From JBNKHH01 sp050290245 (lineage in GTDB: Bacteria > Pseudomonadota > Alphaproteobacteria > Rhodobacterales > Rhodobacteraceae): a stretch of DNA of 64,000 bases. Below are positions 9,221-17,277 of this stretch, one piece after another. A model generated the notes under the pieces. That model saw only the letters and a list, made by a program, of their open reading frames with translations. It had not been told where the DNA came from and did not search any database. Where the stretch lies: positions 1-64,000 of the forward strand of contig JBNKHH010000071.1 of NCBI GenBank assembly GCA_050290245.1, read 5' to 3'. A program made the position numbers and the translations under genes. Each line of letters begins with the position of its first letter. Position 1 is the stretch's first letter.

Positions 9221-9235
9221 GAACAAGAGGTGAAC
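9221..9235 (+). promoter_or_regulatory. LexA (SOS) box of recA
   Basis: GAAC-AAGAGGT-GAAC is a perfect match to the alphaproteobacterial LexA operator GAAC-N7-GAAC (the reverse complement of GTTC-N7-GTTC). It lies 50 bases upstream of the recA ATG, where repression of recA is expected. Confidence 0.85.
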
Positions 9236-9284
9236 ACGAGCGACGTTGCCGCGCCTGCGCGGACGTGAAATAAGGATCAGGACA

Positions 9285-10367
9285 ATGGCTGTAGCTGAAC
9301 TGTTGAGCATGACTTCCAAAAAAGATTCCGAAAAAGCCAAGGCCCTGGATTCGGCGCTGGCACAGATTGAACGCCAGTTCGGCAAGGGTTCGATCATGAA
9401 GCTGGGCGGGGAAAATGCCTTGCCAGAGATCGAAGCGACCTCGACCGGTTCGCTGGGCCTTGATATTGCCCTTGGGATCGGTGGGTTACCGAAAGGGCGG
9501 ATCGTTGAGATCTATGGCCCGGAATCGTCGGGTAAAACGACGCTGACGCTGCATTGCGTGGCCGAAGAGCAGAAAAAAGGCGGTGTTTGTGCGTTTGTGG
9601 ACGCCGAACATGCGCTGGATCCGCAGTACGCCAAGAAACTGGGTGTCAACCTGGACGAGTTGTTGATTTCGCAGCCCGATACCGGCGAGCAGGCCCTGGA
9701 GATTACCGACACGCTGGTGCGCTCGGGCGCGGTGTCGATGATCATCGTCGACTCGGTTGCAGCACTGACGCCAAAGTCGGAACTGGAAGGCGACATGGGA
9801 GATTCGTCAGTCGGCGTGCATGCCCGCCTGATGAGCCAGGCCATGCGCAAGCTGACCAGTTCGATCGCCCGGTCGAATTGCATGGTGATTTTCATCAACC
9901 AGATCCGGATGAAGATCGGCGTCATGTTCGGCAGCCCCGAGACGACGACCGGCGGTAACGCGCTTAAGTTCTATTCGTCTGTGCGCCTGGACATCCGCCG
10001 CATCGGCGCGATCAAGGACCGTGACGAGGTTGTCGGCAACACGACGCGGGTGAAGGTCGTCAAGAACAAGGTCGCACCGCCTTTCAAGCAGGTCGAGTTC
10101 GACATCATGTACGGCGAAGGCATCTCCAAGCATGGCGAGTTGATCGACATGGGCGTGAAGGCCGGCGTGGTTGAGAAATCCGGCGCTTGGTTCAGCTATG
10201 GCGACGAGCGGATCGGTCAGGGACGTGAAAACTCCAAGAATTTCCTGAAGGAACATCCAGAAATCGCCTGGGAGATCGAGGACAAGATCCGTGCGGCTCA
10301 CGGCCTGGATTTCGACGGTGGCGACCTTGTGGGCGAAGATGACGATGACGGCGTGGTCGAAAGCTGA
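9285..10367 (+). CDS. recA: Recombinase RecA
   Basis: 360 residues from the ATG at 9285, preceded by AAGGATCAGGA; an in-frame TTG at 9246 lies close to the operator and is unlikely. RecA forms ATP-dependent filaments on single-stranded DNA, catalyses strand exchange and triggers LexA self-cleavage. Visible are Walker A GPESSGKTT (about 78-86), the conserved IVDSVAALTPKSE, the L2-type INQIRMKIGVMFG...TTGGNALKF region and an acidic C-terminal tail (GEDDDDG). Upstream LexA boxes show autoregulated SOS control. A strong terminator follows, so it is monocistronic. Confidence 0.98.
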   Translation: MAVAELLSMTSKKDSEKAKALDSALAQIERQFGKGSIMKLGGENALPEIEATSTGSLGLDIALGIGGLPKGRIVEIYGPESSGKTTLTLHCVAEEQKKGGVCAFVDAEHALDPQYAKKLGVNLDELLISQPDTGEQALEITDTLVRSGAVSMIIVDSVAALTPKSELEGDMGDSSVGVHARLMSQAMRKLTSSIARSNCMVIFINQIRMKIGVMFGSPETTTGGNALKFYSSVRLDIRRIGAIKDRDEVVGNTTRVKVVKNKVAPPFKQVEFDIMYGEGISKHGELIDMGVKAGVVEKSGAWFSYGDERIGQGRENSKNFLKEHPEIAWEIEDKIRAAHGLDFDGGDLVGEDDDDGVVES

Positions 10368-10392
10368 TCCGCGCGACGCATAAGAAATGACG

Positions 10393-10416
10393 GGGCGGCG
10401 GGTGCCGCCCTTTTTC
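10393..10416 (+). terminator. Rho-independent terminator of recA
   Basis: Perfect 7-bp stem GGGCGGC / GCCGCCC with a GGGT loop, followed by TTTTTC. It begins 26 bases after the recA stop and faces the end of the reverse-strand miaA gene. Confidence 0.9.
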
Positions 10417-10422
10417 TTTGGC

Positions 10423-11337
10423 TCAGCCGTGTTCGACGACCTGCCAGTCCCGCATCCGGGCCCGAAACCAGCTTCTTTGACGCTTGGCATATTGCCGGGT
10501 CGCGATGACGGCGGCGGTGCGGGCGTCGTCCAGCGAAAGCTCGCCCCGGACATGAGCGATGAGTTCGCGCGCGCCGATCGCCTTGGCCGAGGGCAGGGAC
10601 AAAGACCAGTGGGGCGCGTTGCGGCGTGCTTCGTCCAGCGCGCCTGCGTCGAGCATGAGATCGAAACGTTTCTCGATCCTAGGGGTCAGCCAGAATTTCG
10701 GAGCGTCGAACACCAGGGGCTGGACCTCGGTTAGCGGCGCCAGCGGGGGAGGCGTTTCGTCCTGCCAGGAGGCGAGTCCGCGCCCGGTGGTCTGCAACAC
10801 TTCCCACGCGCGCTGAACACGCATGGGGTTGTTTTGATCGATTCGTGCAAGCGTCTCGGAGTCGAGTTCAGTCAGCAGCGACGGAATCCCGCCTTCGGCC
10901 AGTCGCGCGATGGCCGTGTCTCGGATTTCGGAGGGGGTTTGCGGGATGTCGGCGAGCCCCTCGGTCAGGGCGGTGAAATAGAGCCCTGTGCCGCCAACGA
11001 TGACAGGGGTTCTGTCGCTCATCAGCAAGGGCGTCACGTCGCGCAACCACTGGCCGACCGAATAGTCGCGCGTTCCCGGCACATGGCCATAAAGAGTGTG
11101 GGGGACCTGTGCTTCGTCTGCCGGTGATGGCCGGGCGGTCAGGATCCGCCAGTCGCTGAAGACCTGGAGCGCATCGGCATTGACGATCACGCCGCGGATC
11201 CGGTCGGCGATTTCCATCGCCAGAGCCGATTTTCCGCTGGCGGTTGGCCCGGCGATCAGGACCGGGCGGCCCGGATTGATATTTTTGATGGTGTCCGGCA
11301 CGGATCCCTCGTTGAAGTCCCCGGCTTTTTCCGACAT
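10423..11337 (-). CDS. miaA: tRNA dimethylallyltransferase
   Basis: 304 residues. MiaA transfers a dimethylallyl group to the N6 of A37 in tRNAs reading UNN codons. The P-loop GPTASGKS lies at about 30-37, followed by the substrate-recognition segments (NADALQVFSDWRI, HTLYGHV), the GGTGLYFTALTEGLADIP motif and the conserved ARRNA...AIGARELI helix. The C-terminal TRQYAKRQRSWFR motif is typical. A start nearer the P-loop is possible because the first 20 residues are not conserved in the family. It is divergent from pyrH with about 40 bases between them, and convergent with recA. Confidence 0.95.
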   Translation of the reverse strand: MSEKAGDFNEGSVPDTIKNINPGRPVLIAGPTASGKSALAMEIADRIRGVIVNADALQVFSDWRILTARPSPADEAQVPHTLYGHVPGTRDYSVGQWLRDVTPLLMSDRTPVIVGGTGLYFTALTEGLADIPQTPSEIRDTAIARLAEGGIPSLLTELDSETLARIDQNNPMRVQRAWEVLQTTGRGLASWQDETPPPLAPLTEVQPLVFDAPKFWLTPRIEKRFDLMLDAGALDEARRNAPHWSLSLPSAKAIGARELIAHVRGELSLDDARTAAVIATRQYAKRQRSWFRARMRDWQVVEHG

Positions 11338-11378
11338 TTTCGCGGCGGGCGCAAAACCGAAAACGTGAGGAGCAGATC

Positions 11379-12104
11379 ATGACGGGCGACACAAAGGCTT
11401 CTTACAATCGGGTTCTTCTGAAAATCTCGGGCGAAGCCCTGATGGGCGACCAGGGATTCGGCCTGCATCCGCCGACCGTCGAGCGGATCGCGCGGGAAGT
11501 TCAGTCGGTGCAGGAACTGGGTGTCGAGGTCTGCATGGTGATCGGTGGCGGCAACATCTTCCGCGGGCTACAGGGCTCGGCACAAGGGATGGAGCGGACC
11601 ACGGCCGATTACATGGGGATGCTTGCAACAGTGATGAACGCCCTGGCGATGCAGTCCGCGCTGGAGGGCCTGGGGATTCACACCCGTGTGATCAGCGCCA
11701 TCCGGATGGACGAAGTGGCGGAGCCCTATATTCGCCGCCGCGCCGTGCGCCACCTTGAAAAAAAGCGGGTCTGCATCTTTGCCGCCGGAACAGGCAACCC
11801 CTATTTCACCACGGATACCGCCGCGACGCTGCGGGCGTCTGAAATGTCCTGCGAGGCGATTTTCAAGGGCACCAAGGTAGATGGTGTCTATGACAAGGAC
11901 CCGGTTAAGCACGCCGACGCCAAGCGATATGACCGGGTGAGCTACGATGACGTTCTGGCCAAGCACCTGGGCGTGATGGACGCCAGCGCCATTGCCCTGG
12001 CTCGCGACAACAAGCTTCCGATCATCGTCTTTTCTCTGGACGAACCGGGCGGTTTCCGGGGGATCCTTGCGGGCGAGGGAACCTATACCATCGTCGAGGG
12101 GTAA
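11379..12104 (+). CDS. pyrH: UMP kinase
   Basis: 241 residues, the usual length for the bacterial hexameric UMP kinase of the amino-acid kinase family, which phosphorylates UMP to UDP. N-terminal RVLLKISGEALMG is the nucleotide-binding signature; VIGGGNIFRG, ADYMGMLATVMNALA and the ATP-site segment GTGNPYFTTDTAA are all present. AGGAGCAG upstream supports the start. frr follows after 188 bases, the usual alphaproteobacterial order, while rpsB-tsf is elsewhere (60-62 kb). It opens the long forward envelope-gene block. Confidence 0.97.
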   Translation: MTGDTKASYNRVLLKISGEALMGDQGFGLHPPTVERIAREVQSVQELGVEVCMVIGGGNIFRGLQGSAQGMERTTADYMGMLATVMNALAMQSALEGLGIHTRVISAIRMDEVAEPYIRRRAVRHLEKKRVCIFAAGTGNPYFTTDTAATLRASEMSCEAIFKGTKVDGVYDKDPVKHADAKRYDRVSYDDVLAKHLGVMDASAIALARDNKLPIIVFSLDEPGGFRGILAGEGTYTIVEG

Positions 12105-12106
12105 GC

Positions 12107-12149
12107 AGGCGCTTTGCCTGCGCAGGACGTGCGCATAGTGTCGCACGTC
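12107..12149 (+). repeat. Two inverted repeats in the pyrH-frr gap
   Basis: Directly after pyrH, GCAGGC-GCTTT-GCCTGC (about 12107-12123) is followed by GACGTGCG-N8-CGCACGTC (12126-12149), a perfect 8-bp inverted repeat. Neither has a T-run, so they may be mRNA hairpins or a protein site rather than terminators. The rest of the gap holds a short direct repeat (TTTGCAGG twice) and probably the frr promoter. Confidence 0.5.
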
Positions 12150-12292
12150 TACCATGATGTGCACAAACTTCCGTTTGTTTGGGAAACATCTGCGCAAGCG
12201 GCACATGGCTACCCTATACATTTGCAGGTTTTTGCAGGTATAGAGTTGCAAAACTGCTGCCTGAACGGGCGGTTGCAAGGGAAATAACGAGC

Positions 12293-12856
12293 ATGGCCGA
12301 CGATTTCGAACTTGATCTTGACGATCTGGAGCGCCGTATGGATGGCGCGATGACCGCACTGCGCCAGGAATTCCTCACGTTGCGGACCGGGCGGGCTTCT
12401 GCCTCGATGCTGGAGCCGATTATGGTCGAGGCCTATGGCGCGGTGACGCCAATCAACCAGGTGGGGACTGTCAACGTCCCTGAGCCACGGATGATCACCG
12501 TGAACGTCTGGGACAAGTCGCTGGTGAACGCAGTCGAAAAGGCAATCCGGAATTCGGGGCTGGGGATCAACCCGGTGATGGATGGTACGATCATCCGTTT
12601 GCCGATCCCCGAGTTGAACGAAGAGCGCCGCCGCGATCTGACGAAGGTCGCCGGCCAATACGCCGAGAGCGCACGTGTCGCCATTCGCAACGTGCGCCGT
12701 GACGGTATGGATCAGATCAAAAAAGCCAAGGCAGACGGCCTGGGTGAGGACGACCAGAAATTCTGGGAAACCGCCGTTCAGGAGTTGACGGACAGAGAGA
12801 TCGAAAAAATCGACGCGGCCTTGGAAGGTAAGCAAGAAGAAATCATGCAAGTGTAG
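12293..12856 (+). CDS. frr: Ribosome recycling factor
   Basis: 187 residues from ATG 12293, the standard length. RRF works with EF-G to split post-termination ribosomes. The three-helix/beta-barrel protein is recognisable by the N-terminal helix (LERRMDGAMTALRQEFLTLR), the barrel segment (VNVPEPRMITVNVWD) and the C-terminal helix RNVRRDGMDQIKKAKADG. A longer reading frame extends 38 codons upstream but those residues do not belong to the family and no ribosome site supports them. uppS follows 37 bases after the stop. Confidence 0.97.
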   Translation: MADDFELDLDDLERRMDGAMTALRQEFLTLRTGRASASMLEPIMVEAYGAVTPINQVGTVNVPEPRMITVNVWDKSLVNAVEKAIRNSGLGINPVMDGTIIRLPIPELNEERRRDLTKVAGQYAESARVAIRNVRRDGMDQIKKAKADGLGEDDQKFWETAVQELTDREIEKIDAALEGKQEEIMQV

Positions 12857-12893
12857 GCTGGGGCATGCGGGGTGAGTGATCAGGAGACCCGAT

Positions 12894-13616
12894 TTGGGCG
12901 AGAGTAGTAAAAAGGCCGCACCTGAGCATGTGGCCATCATCATGGACGGGAACGGCCGCTGGGCCCAGGCCCGCGGAAAACCCCGTCTATTCGGTCATCA
13001 TGCCGGCGCGCGACGTGTGCGCGAAATTGTTGAGGCCTGCCCTGACCTGGGCGTCAAGTACCTGACGATATTCGCGTTTTCGACAGAGAATTGGAAGCGG
13101 ACCCAGACGGAAGTCTCGGGCCTGATGAAATTGTTCAAACGTTATCTGATGAGCGAAACACGCGAGTTGGTCGAGTCCGGCGTGCGTGTGCGCTTTATCG
13201 GCGACCGCATCCGGCTGGACGAGACTCTGGTCGCGCTGATGGATGAGCTTGAGCTTCTGACCTGTGAAAACGACAAGGTGCATCTGACGATTGCGCTGAA
13301 CTATGGCGGCCGCGACGAGGTGGCCCGCGCGACCAAACGACTGTGCCGCGAGGTCAAGGCAGGCAAGATCGATCCGGAAAGCGTGGATGGCGAGACCCTG
13401 GCGCGCTTCCTTGATACCTATGTTCTTCCCGATCCTGACCTGGTCATCCGCACCAGCGGAGAGGCGCGAATTTCGAACTTTCTTTTGTGGCAGTCAGCCT
13501 ACTCGGAGTATGAGTTCGTCGACACCTTGTGGCCCGACTTCACCAAGGAAGAATTCGCGCAGGTGCTGGCGAAATTCTCAAGGCGCGAGCGACGCTATGG
13601 AGCGGTGCCTGGATGA
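12894..13616 (+). CDS. uppS: Isoprenyl transferase (undecaprenyl diphosphate synthase)
   Basis: 240 residues from a TTG at 12894, chosen because AGGAGA lies 6 bases upstream; a GTG at 12876 would add six residues without an equivalent site. The cis-prenyltransferase extends farnesyl diphosphate to the C55 lipid carrier for peptidoglycan and polysaccharide synthesis. Signature regions are all present: HVAIIMDGNGRWA (catalytic Asp), LTIFAFSTENWKR, LNYGGRDEV, DLVIRTSGEARISNFLLWQ and YSEYEFVDTLWPDF. Its TGA overlaps the ATG of cdsA, indicating coupled translation. Confidence 0.95.
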   Translation: MGESSKKAAPEHVAIIMDGNGRWAQARGKPRLFGHHAGARRVREIVEACPDLGVKYLTIFAFSTENWKRTQTEVSGLMKLFKRYLMSETRELVESGVRVRFIGDRIRLDETLVALMDELELLTCENDKVHLTIALNYGGRDEVARATKRLCREVKAGKIDPESVDGETLARFLDTYVLPDPDLVIRTSGEARISNFLLWQSAYSEYEFVDTLWPDFTKEEFAQVLAKFSRRERRYGAVPG

Positions 13617-14401
13617 CATCGTCCGGGGGGCAATGGACAGATCTTTCAAGGCGGCTGATCTCGGGGGGCGTTGCGGCGGTCATCGGCCTGACGTTGATGT
13701 GGCTCGGCGGGTGGTATTTCCTGCTGCTGGTCGCGGTTGTCGCGGGCCTGATCGTTTGGGAGCTGACCAGGATGGTCGGGAAGGTAGATTTGGCCGTTCC
13801 GCTGGCGATTTTAGCTGCTGTGACCCTGATATTACTGGTCAAACTGCCTGCCGCATATGCCCTGCCTCTGGTGTTCCTGCCAGCGCTTGCGGGCGTCGCA
13901 TTGCTTGACAACTATCGCCCGGCTTTCGCGCTGTTTGCATCGGCGACACTTATCGCGGCTTTTGGCATGGTCGAATTGCGCCACGATTTCGGTTTTGCCT
14001 GGATTGCATGGCTGACGTTCTGCGTGATCGCCAGCGACATCCTGGGCTATTTCGCTGGACGCCTGATCGGCGGCCCCAAGTTCTGGCCAAAGGTCAGCCC
14101 GAAAAAGACCTGGTCTGGCACGATTGCCGGATGGCTGGGGGCAGCACTGGTTGGATGGGCGATGGTCGTCCTCGGCTATGCCTCTGCGCAGATCATCCCG
14201 GTGTCGATCTCGATCGCCATAGCCGGGCAAATGGGGGACGTGGCCGAGAGCGCGTTCAAGCGGCGGGTCGGGGTCAAGGATTCCTCGTCGATTCTGCCGG
14301 GCCACGGGGGCATGTTCGACCGGTTTGATGCGATGCTCGGCGCATCGCTGTTCCTGCTCTTGGTCGAGCGGATCGTGAATTTTCCTCCCGGAGTTCAGTG
14401 A
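13613..14401 (+). CDS. cdsA: Phosphatidate cytidylyltransferase
   Basis: 262 residues from the ATG that overlaps the uppS stop (ATGA). An integral membrane enzyme that makes CDP-diacylglycerol, the precursor of all phospholipids. About seven hydrophobic helices are seen. The CDP-alcohol signature lies near the C-terminus: SAQIIPVSISIAIAGQMGDV followed by ESAFKRRVGVKDSS...LPGHGGMFDRFDA, matching the CdsA motif with its conserved lysine and aspartates. It overlaps dxr by one base (TGATG). Confidence 0.95.
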   Translation: MTSSGGQWTDLSRRLISGGVAAVIGLTLMWLGGWYFLLLVAVVAGLIVWELTRMVGKVDLAVPLAILAAVTLILLVKLPAAYALPLVFLPALAGVALLDNYRPAFALFASATLIAAFGMVELRHDFGFAWIAWLTFCVIASDILGYFAGRLIGGPKFWPKVSPKKTWSGTIAGWLGAALVGWAMVVLGYASAQIIPVSISIAIAGQMGDVAESAFKRRVGVKDSSSILPGHGGMFDRFDAMLGASLFLLLVERIVNFPPGVQ

Positions 14402-15570
14402 TGCGCCGGATTTCGATTTTCGGTGCGACGGGTTCGATCGGGGCGAGTACGATTGATCTGATCCGGCGCGATCCGGAGGCATACGACGTGGTCGCTCTGA
14501 CAGGCGGGCGCAATGTCAAAAAGCTGGCCGAGGCGGCGCGTGAGTTGCGCGCGGATCTGGCGGTGACGGCCTTTGACGACTGTCTGGACGAGCTGCGCGA
14601 TGCACTGGCAGACACGGCCACCGAAGTTGCGTCCGGCCAGGGGGCGATCATGGAAGCGGCCAGTCGCCCGGCCGACTGGATCATGTCGGCAATTGTTGGC
14701 GCGGCCGGGTTGCCGCCGGGACTGAAAGCGTTGGAGCAGGGAACGACGCTGGCGCTTGCCAACAAGGAAAGCCTTGTGACTGCGGGACCCATGTTGATGG
14801 AGACCGCCCGCCGCCACGGTGCGCGCATCCTGCCCGTCGACAGTGAGCATTCCGCGATCTTTCAGGCGATGCTTGGCGAGGAGCCGGAGTCGGTCGAGCG
14901 CATCATTATCACCGCGTCGGGCGGGGCGTTCCGGGATTGGCCGATCGAAAACCTGGCCAGTGCGACTCTGGCGCAGGCCTCGTCGCATCCGAACTGGGAC
15001 ATGGGCCAGCGTATCACGATCGACAGTGCGAGCATGTTCAACAAGGCTCTGGAAGTAATAGAAACAAAAGAGTTTTTCGGGGTCGACCCGGCGATGATCG
15101 AAGTCGTGATCCATCCCGAAAGTCTGGTTCATGCCATGGTCGGTCATTGTGACGGTGGCATCATGGCTCATGTCGGCCCTGCGGACATGCGGCACGCAAT
15201 CGGCTATGCACTGAACTATCCGGTGCGCCGGCCGGTCCCGGTCGAGCGGCTGGACCTGACCAAGGTCGGCCAATTGACCTTCCGCGCCCCGGAAGAGGCG
15301 CGTTATCCCGCCCTGGGCCTTGCGCGCGACGTTATGGAGGTCGGCGGGCTGGCCGGGGCGGTGTTCAACGGCGCAAAGGAAGCGGCACTGGACGCTTTTA
15401 TTTCGGGGCAGGTCGGTTTCACCGATATGGCTGATATTGTTCGAAAAGTGATCGAAAATTTGTCAGGTGACGGCCTCGGAAAGGCCGCGATTACCCTTGA
15501 ATCTGTGTTGGACGCAGACCAGATGGCGCGAAGAGCAGCAAAAATCGCCATCGCAGAAAGATTAGGTTAG
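14401..15570 (+). CDS. dxr: 1-deoxy-D-xylulose 5-phosphate reductoisomerase
   Basis: 389 residues. DXR (IspC) is the NADPH-dependent second enzyme of the MEP isoprenoid pathway and makes 2-C-methyl-D-erythritol 4-phosphate. The N-terminal NADPH-binding motif is FGATGSIGAST; the metal/substrate segment LPVDSEHSAIFQ and the flexible-loop region ITASGGAFRDW are present. Linkage to uppS places precursor and carrier synthesis on one transcript. The ATG at 14401 is used; a GTG one codon earlier is also possible. Confidence 0.96.
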   Translation: MRRISIFGATGSIGASTIDLIRRDPEAYDVVALTGGRNVKKLAEAARELRADLAVTAFDDCLDELRDALADTATEVASGQGAIMEAASRPADWIMSAIVGAAGLPPGLKALEQGTTLALANKESLVTAGPMLMETARRHGARILPVDSEHSAIFQAMLGEEPESVERIIITASGGAFRDWPIENLASATLAQASSHPNWDMGQRITIDSASMFNKALEVIETKEFFGVDPAMIEVVIHPESLVHAMVGHCDGGIMAHVGPADMRHAIGYALNYPVRRPVPVERLDLTKVGQLTFRAPEEARYPALGLARDVMEVGGLAGAVFNGAKEAALDAFISGQVGFTDMADIVRKVIENLSGDGLGKAAITLESVLDADQMARRAAKIAIAERLG

Positions 15571-15578
15571 GAACGGCA

Positions 15579-16925
15579 TTGGATATCGCAGGACTGATAC
15601 CAACCTTCGGTGGATTCTTTTTCACGATGGCGGCCTTCATTGTCGCCCTGTCGATCATCATCGCCATTCACGAATACGGCCATTACATCGTCGGCCGCTG
15701 GTCGGGCATCAAGGCCGAAGTATTCTCGATCGGATTCGGTCCGGTGCTAGCCAGCCGCATGGACAAGCATGGAACCCGCTGGCAGATCGCGGCCTTTCCT
15801 TTTGGCGGATACGTCAAATTCCTGGGCGACAAGGGGGCGGCGTCGGACCGGGCGGACGAAGCGGTCATGCAAACCCTGTCAAAGGACGAACGGCGCTCGA
15901 CCATGCACGGCGCTCCGCTCTGGGCGCGCGCGGCGACGGTCTTTGCGGGACCGGCATTCAATTTCATCCTGTCCTTCCTGCTTTTCGCCATTTTGCTCAT
16001 GTTTCGGGGCGTGACGGCCGATCCGATCACCGTTGAAGAACTGAATGCCCTGCCGGGAGGATCGGCGCAGGAACTGTCGGCGGGGGACGTGATCCTCGCG
16101 ATCGACGGAAAGCCGGTTCCATCGGCGGACAAGTTTTCGGATTTTGCGGACACGGTCGTTGCCGCGCCCGAGTTGGACTACACGGTGCTGCGCGACGGCA
16201 AAGAGATGACGGTCAAGGGGCCGTGGTTCTATCCGCCACTGGTCCGGGCCACGACGCCGGACTCTGCGGCGGAGGCGGCCAATCTTGAGGAAGGTGACGT
16301 TGTCGTCGCCATCGACGGTCAGAATGTTTTCGATTTCGACCAGTTGCGCGAAGCGGTCGGCAATTCGGACGGCAAACCGCTTGAGCTTGAGGTCTGGCGC
16401 GAAGGCGAGGGCACAAGGGTGGTCACGCTGCAACCGGCGCGCCGCGACATCCCATTGCAGGACGGCGGATTTGAAACCCGCTGGCTGATCGGCATGTCCG
16501 GCGATCTTGTCTTCCAGCCCGCCGCCACGACACCGTCAATCAGCCAGGCGGCTGGCTATGGCGTTGAACAGATTCGGTTCATCATCACCTCGTCAATTTC
16601 CGGCCTTTACCACATGGTCGCCGGCAAGATTTCGACGTGCAACCTGTCTGGGCCGATCGGCATTGCCGAGGTGTCAGGGCAGGCGGCGAGCCAGGGGTGG
16701 TTCAGTTTTTTCTGGTTTATCGCGTTGTTGTCGACGGCGGTCGGTCTGTTGAACCTGTTCCCGATCCCGGTGCTGGACGGCGGTCACCTGGTTTTCCACG
16801 CCTGGGAGGCGCTGACGGGAAATCCGCCCAGTGATCGCGCGTTGAGGGTCCTGATGGCGGGTGGATTGACAATCATGCTGGCTTTGATGGCATTCTCGCT
16901 TGGAAACGATCTGATCTGTCCGTGA
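15579..16925 (+). CDS. rseP: Site-2 membrane metalloprotease RseP
   Basis: 448 residues from a TTG start 9 bases after dxr. RseP cleaves membrane proteins such as anti-sigma factors and remnant signal peptides inside the membrane. The first helix carries the zinc-site motif HEYGH (31-35); the third zinc ligand lies in NLFPIPVLDGGHL near the C-terminus. Two PDZ-like segments sit between (about 145-210 and 215-290, with GGSAQELSAGDVI and AAEAANLEEGDVVV). Placement between dxr and bamA is the common proteobacterial order. Four transmembrane helices are expected. Confidence 0.95.
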   Translation: MDIAGLIPTFGGFFFTMAAFIVALSIIIAIHEYGHYIVGRWSGIKAEVFSIGFGPVLASRMDKHGTRWQIAAFPFGGYVKFLGDKGAASDRADEAVMQTLSKDERRSTMHGAPLWARAATVFAGPAFNFILSFLLFAILLMFRGVTADPITVEELNALPGGSAQELSAGDVILAIDGKPVPSADKFSDFADTVVAAPELDYTVLRDGKEMTVKGPWFYPPLVRATTPDSAAEAANLEEGDVVVAIDGQNVFDFDQLREAVGNSDGKPLELEVWREGEGTRVVTLQPARRDIPLQDGGFETRWLIGMSGDLVFQPAATTPSISQAAGYGVEQIRFIITSSISGLYHMVAGKISTCNLSGPIGIAEVSGQAASQGWFSFFWFIALLSTAVGLLNLFPIPVLDGGHLVFHAWEALTGNPPSDRALRVLMAGGLTIMLALMAFSLGNDLICP

Positions 16926-17019
16926 CGGGCTAAGCCACGGAACCGTCTCAGCGCTGCCCCAATCCGGCCACAGTTCGTTTCTAGATTTCGATAAACGGCT
17001 AAATTGACGGGGTAGACCC

Positions 17020-17145
17020 ATGCAAACAATTCAAGACGGATACAAAGGCCTCGAGCTTTTGGTCGAGTTGAATCTGGACCGGTTCGTGGTGTTGTTCGCC
17101 CTGGGTGCTGCGTTGTTCGCCGGAGCGTATTTCGGTACGCCGTAA
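17020..17145 (+). CDS. 41-residue membrane microprotein between rseP and bamA
   Basis: ATG to TAA encodes 41 residues. The first 23 are amphipathic and acidic (MQTIQDGYKGLELLVELN); the rest is one hydrophobic helix (about 24-40, RFVVLFALGAALFAGAYFG). Codon use is regular with G/C in most third positions, which supports coding. It begins 95 bases after rseP and is followed by a hairpin before bamA. The ribosome site (GGGGTAG) is modest. I know of no named family; an accessory of the neighbouring protease or of the outer-membrane assembly machinery is only inferred from position. Confidence 0.55.
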   Translation: MQTIQDGYKGLELLVELNLDRFVVLFALGAALFAGAYFGTP

Positions 17146-17185
17146 CGGTCGGGTCGCGCACCCAAAATATTCGACGACCACACTG

Positions 17186-17219
17186 GACGCCGCCATTGAT
17201 TGGCGGCGTCTGGCGTTTT
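17186..17219 (+). terminator. Hairpin between the microprotein and bamA
   Basis: Perfect 9-bp inverted repeat GACGCCGCC-ATTGATT-GGCGGCGTC followed by TGGCGTTTTG. The stem is strong but the T-run is only four long, so it may attenuate rather than fully stop transcription into bamA. Confidence 0.65.
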
Positions 17220-17277
17220 GACAGCCTGCCAGAATCCGACTACTCAGTTTGCAACAACAATTTGGCGGGGCGGGCTG

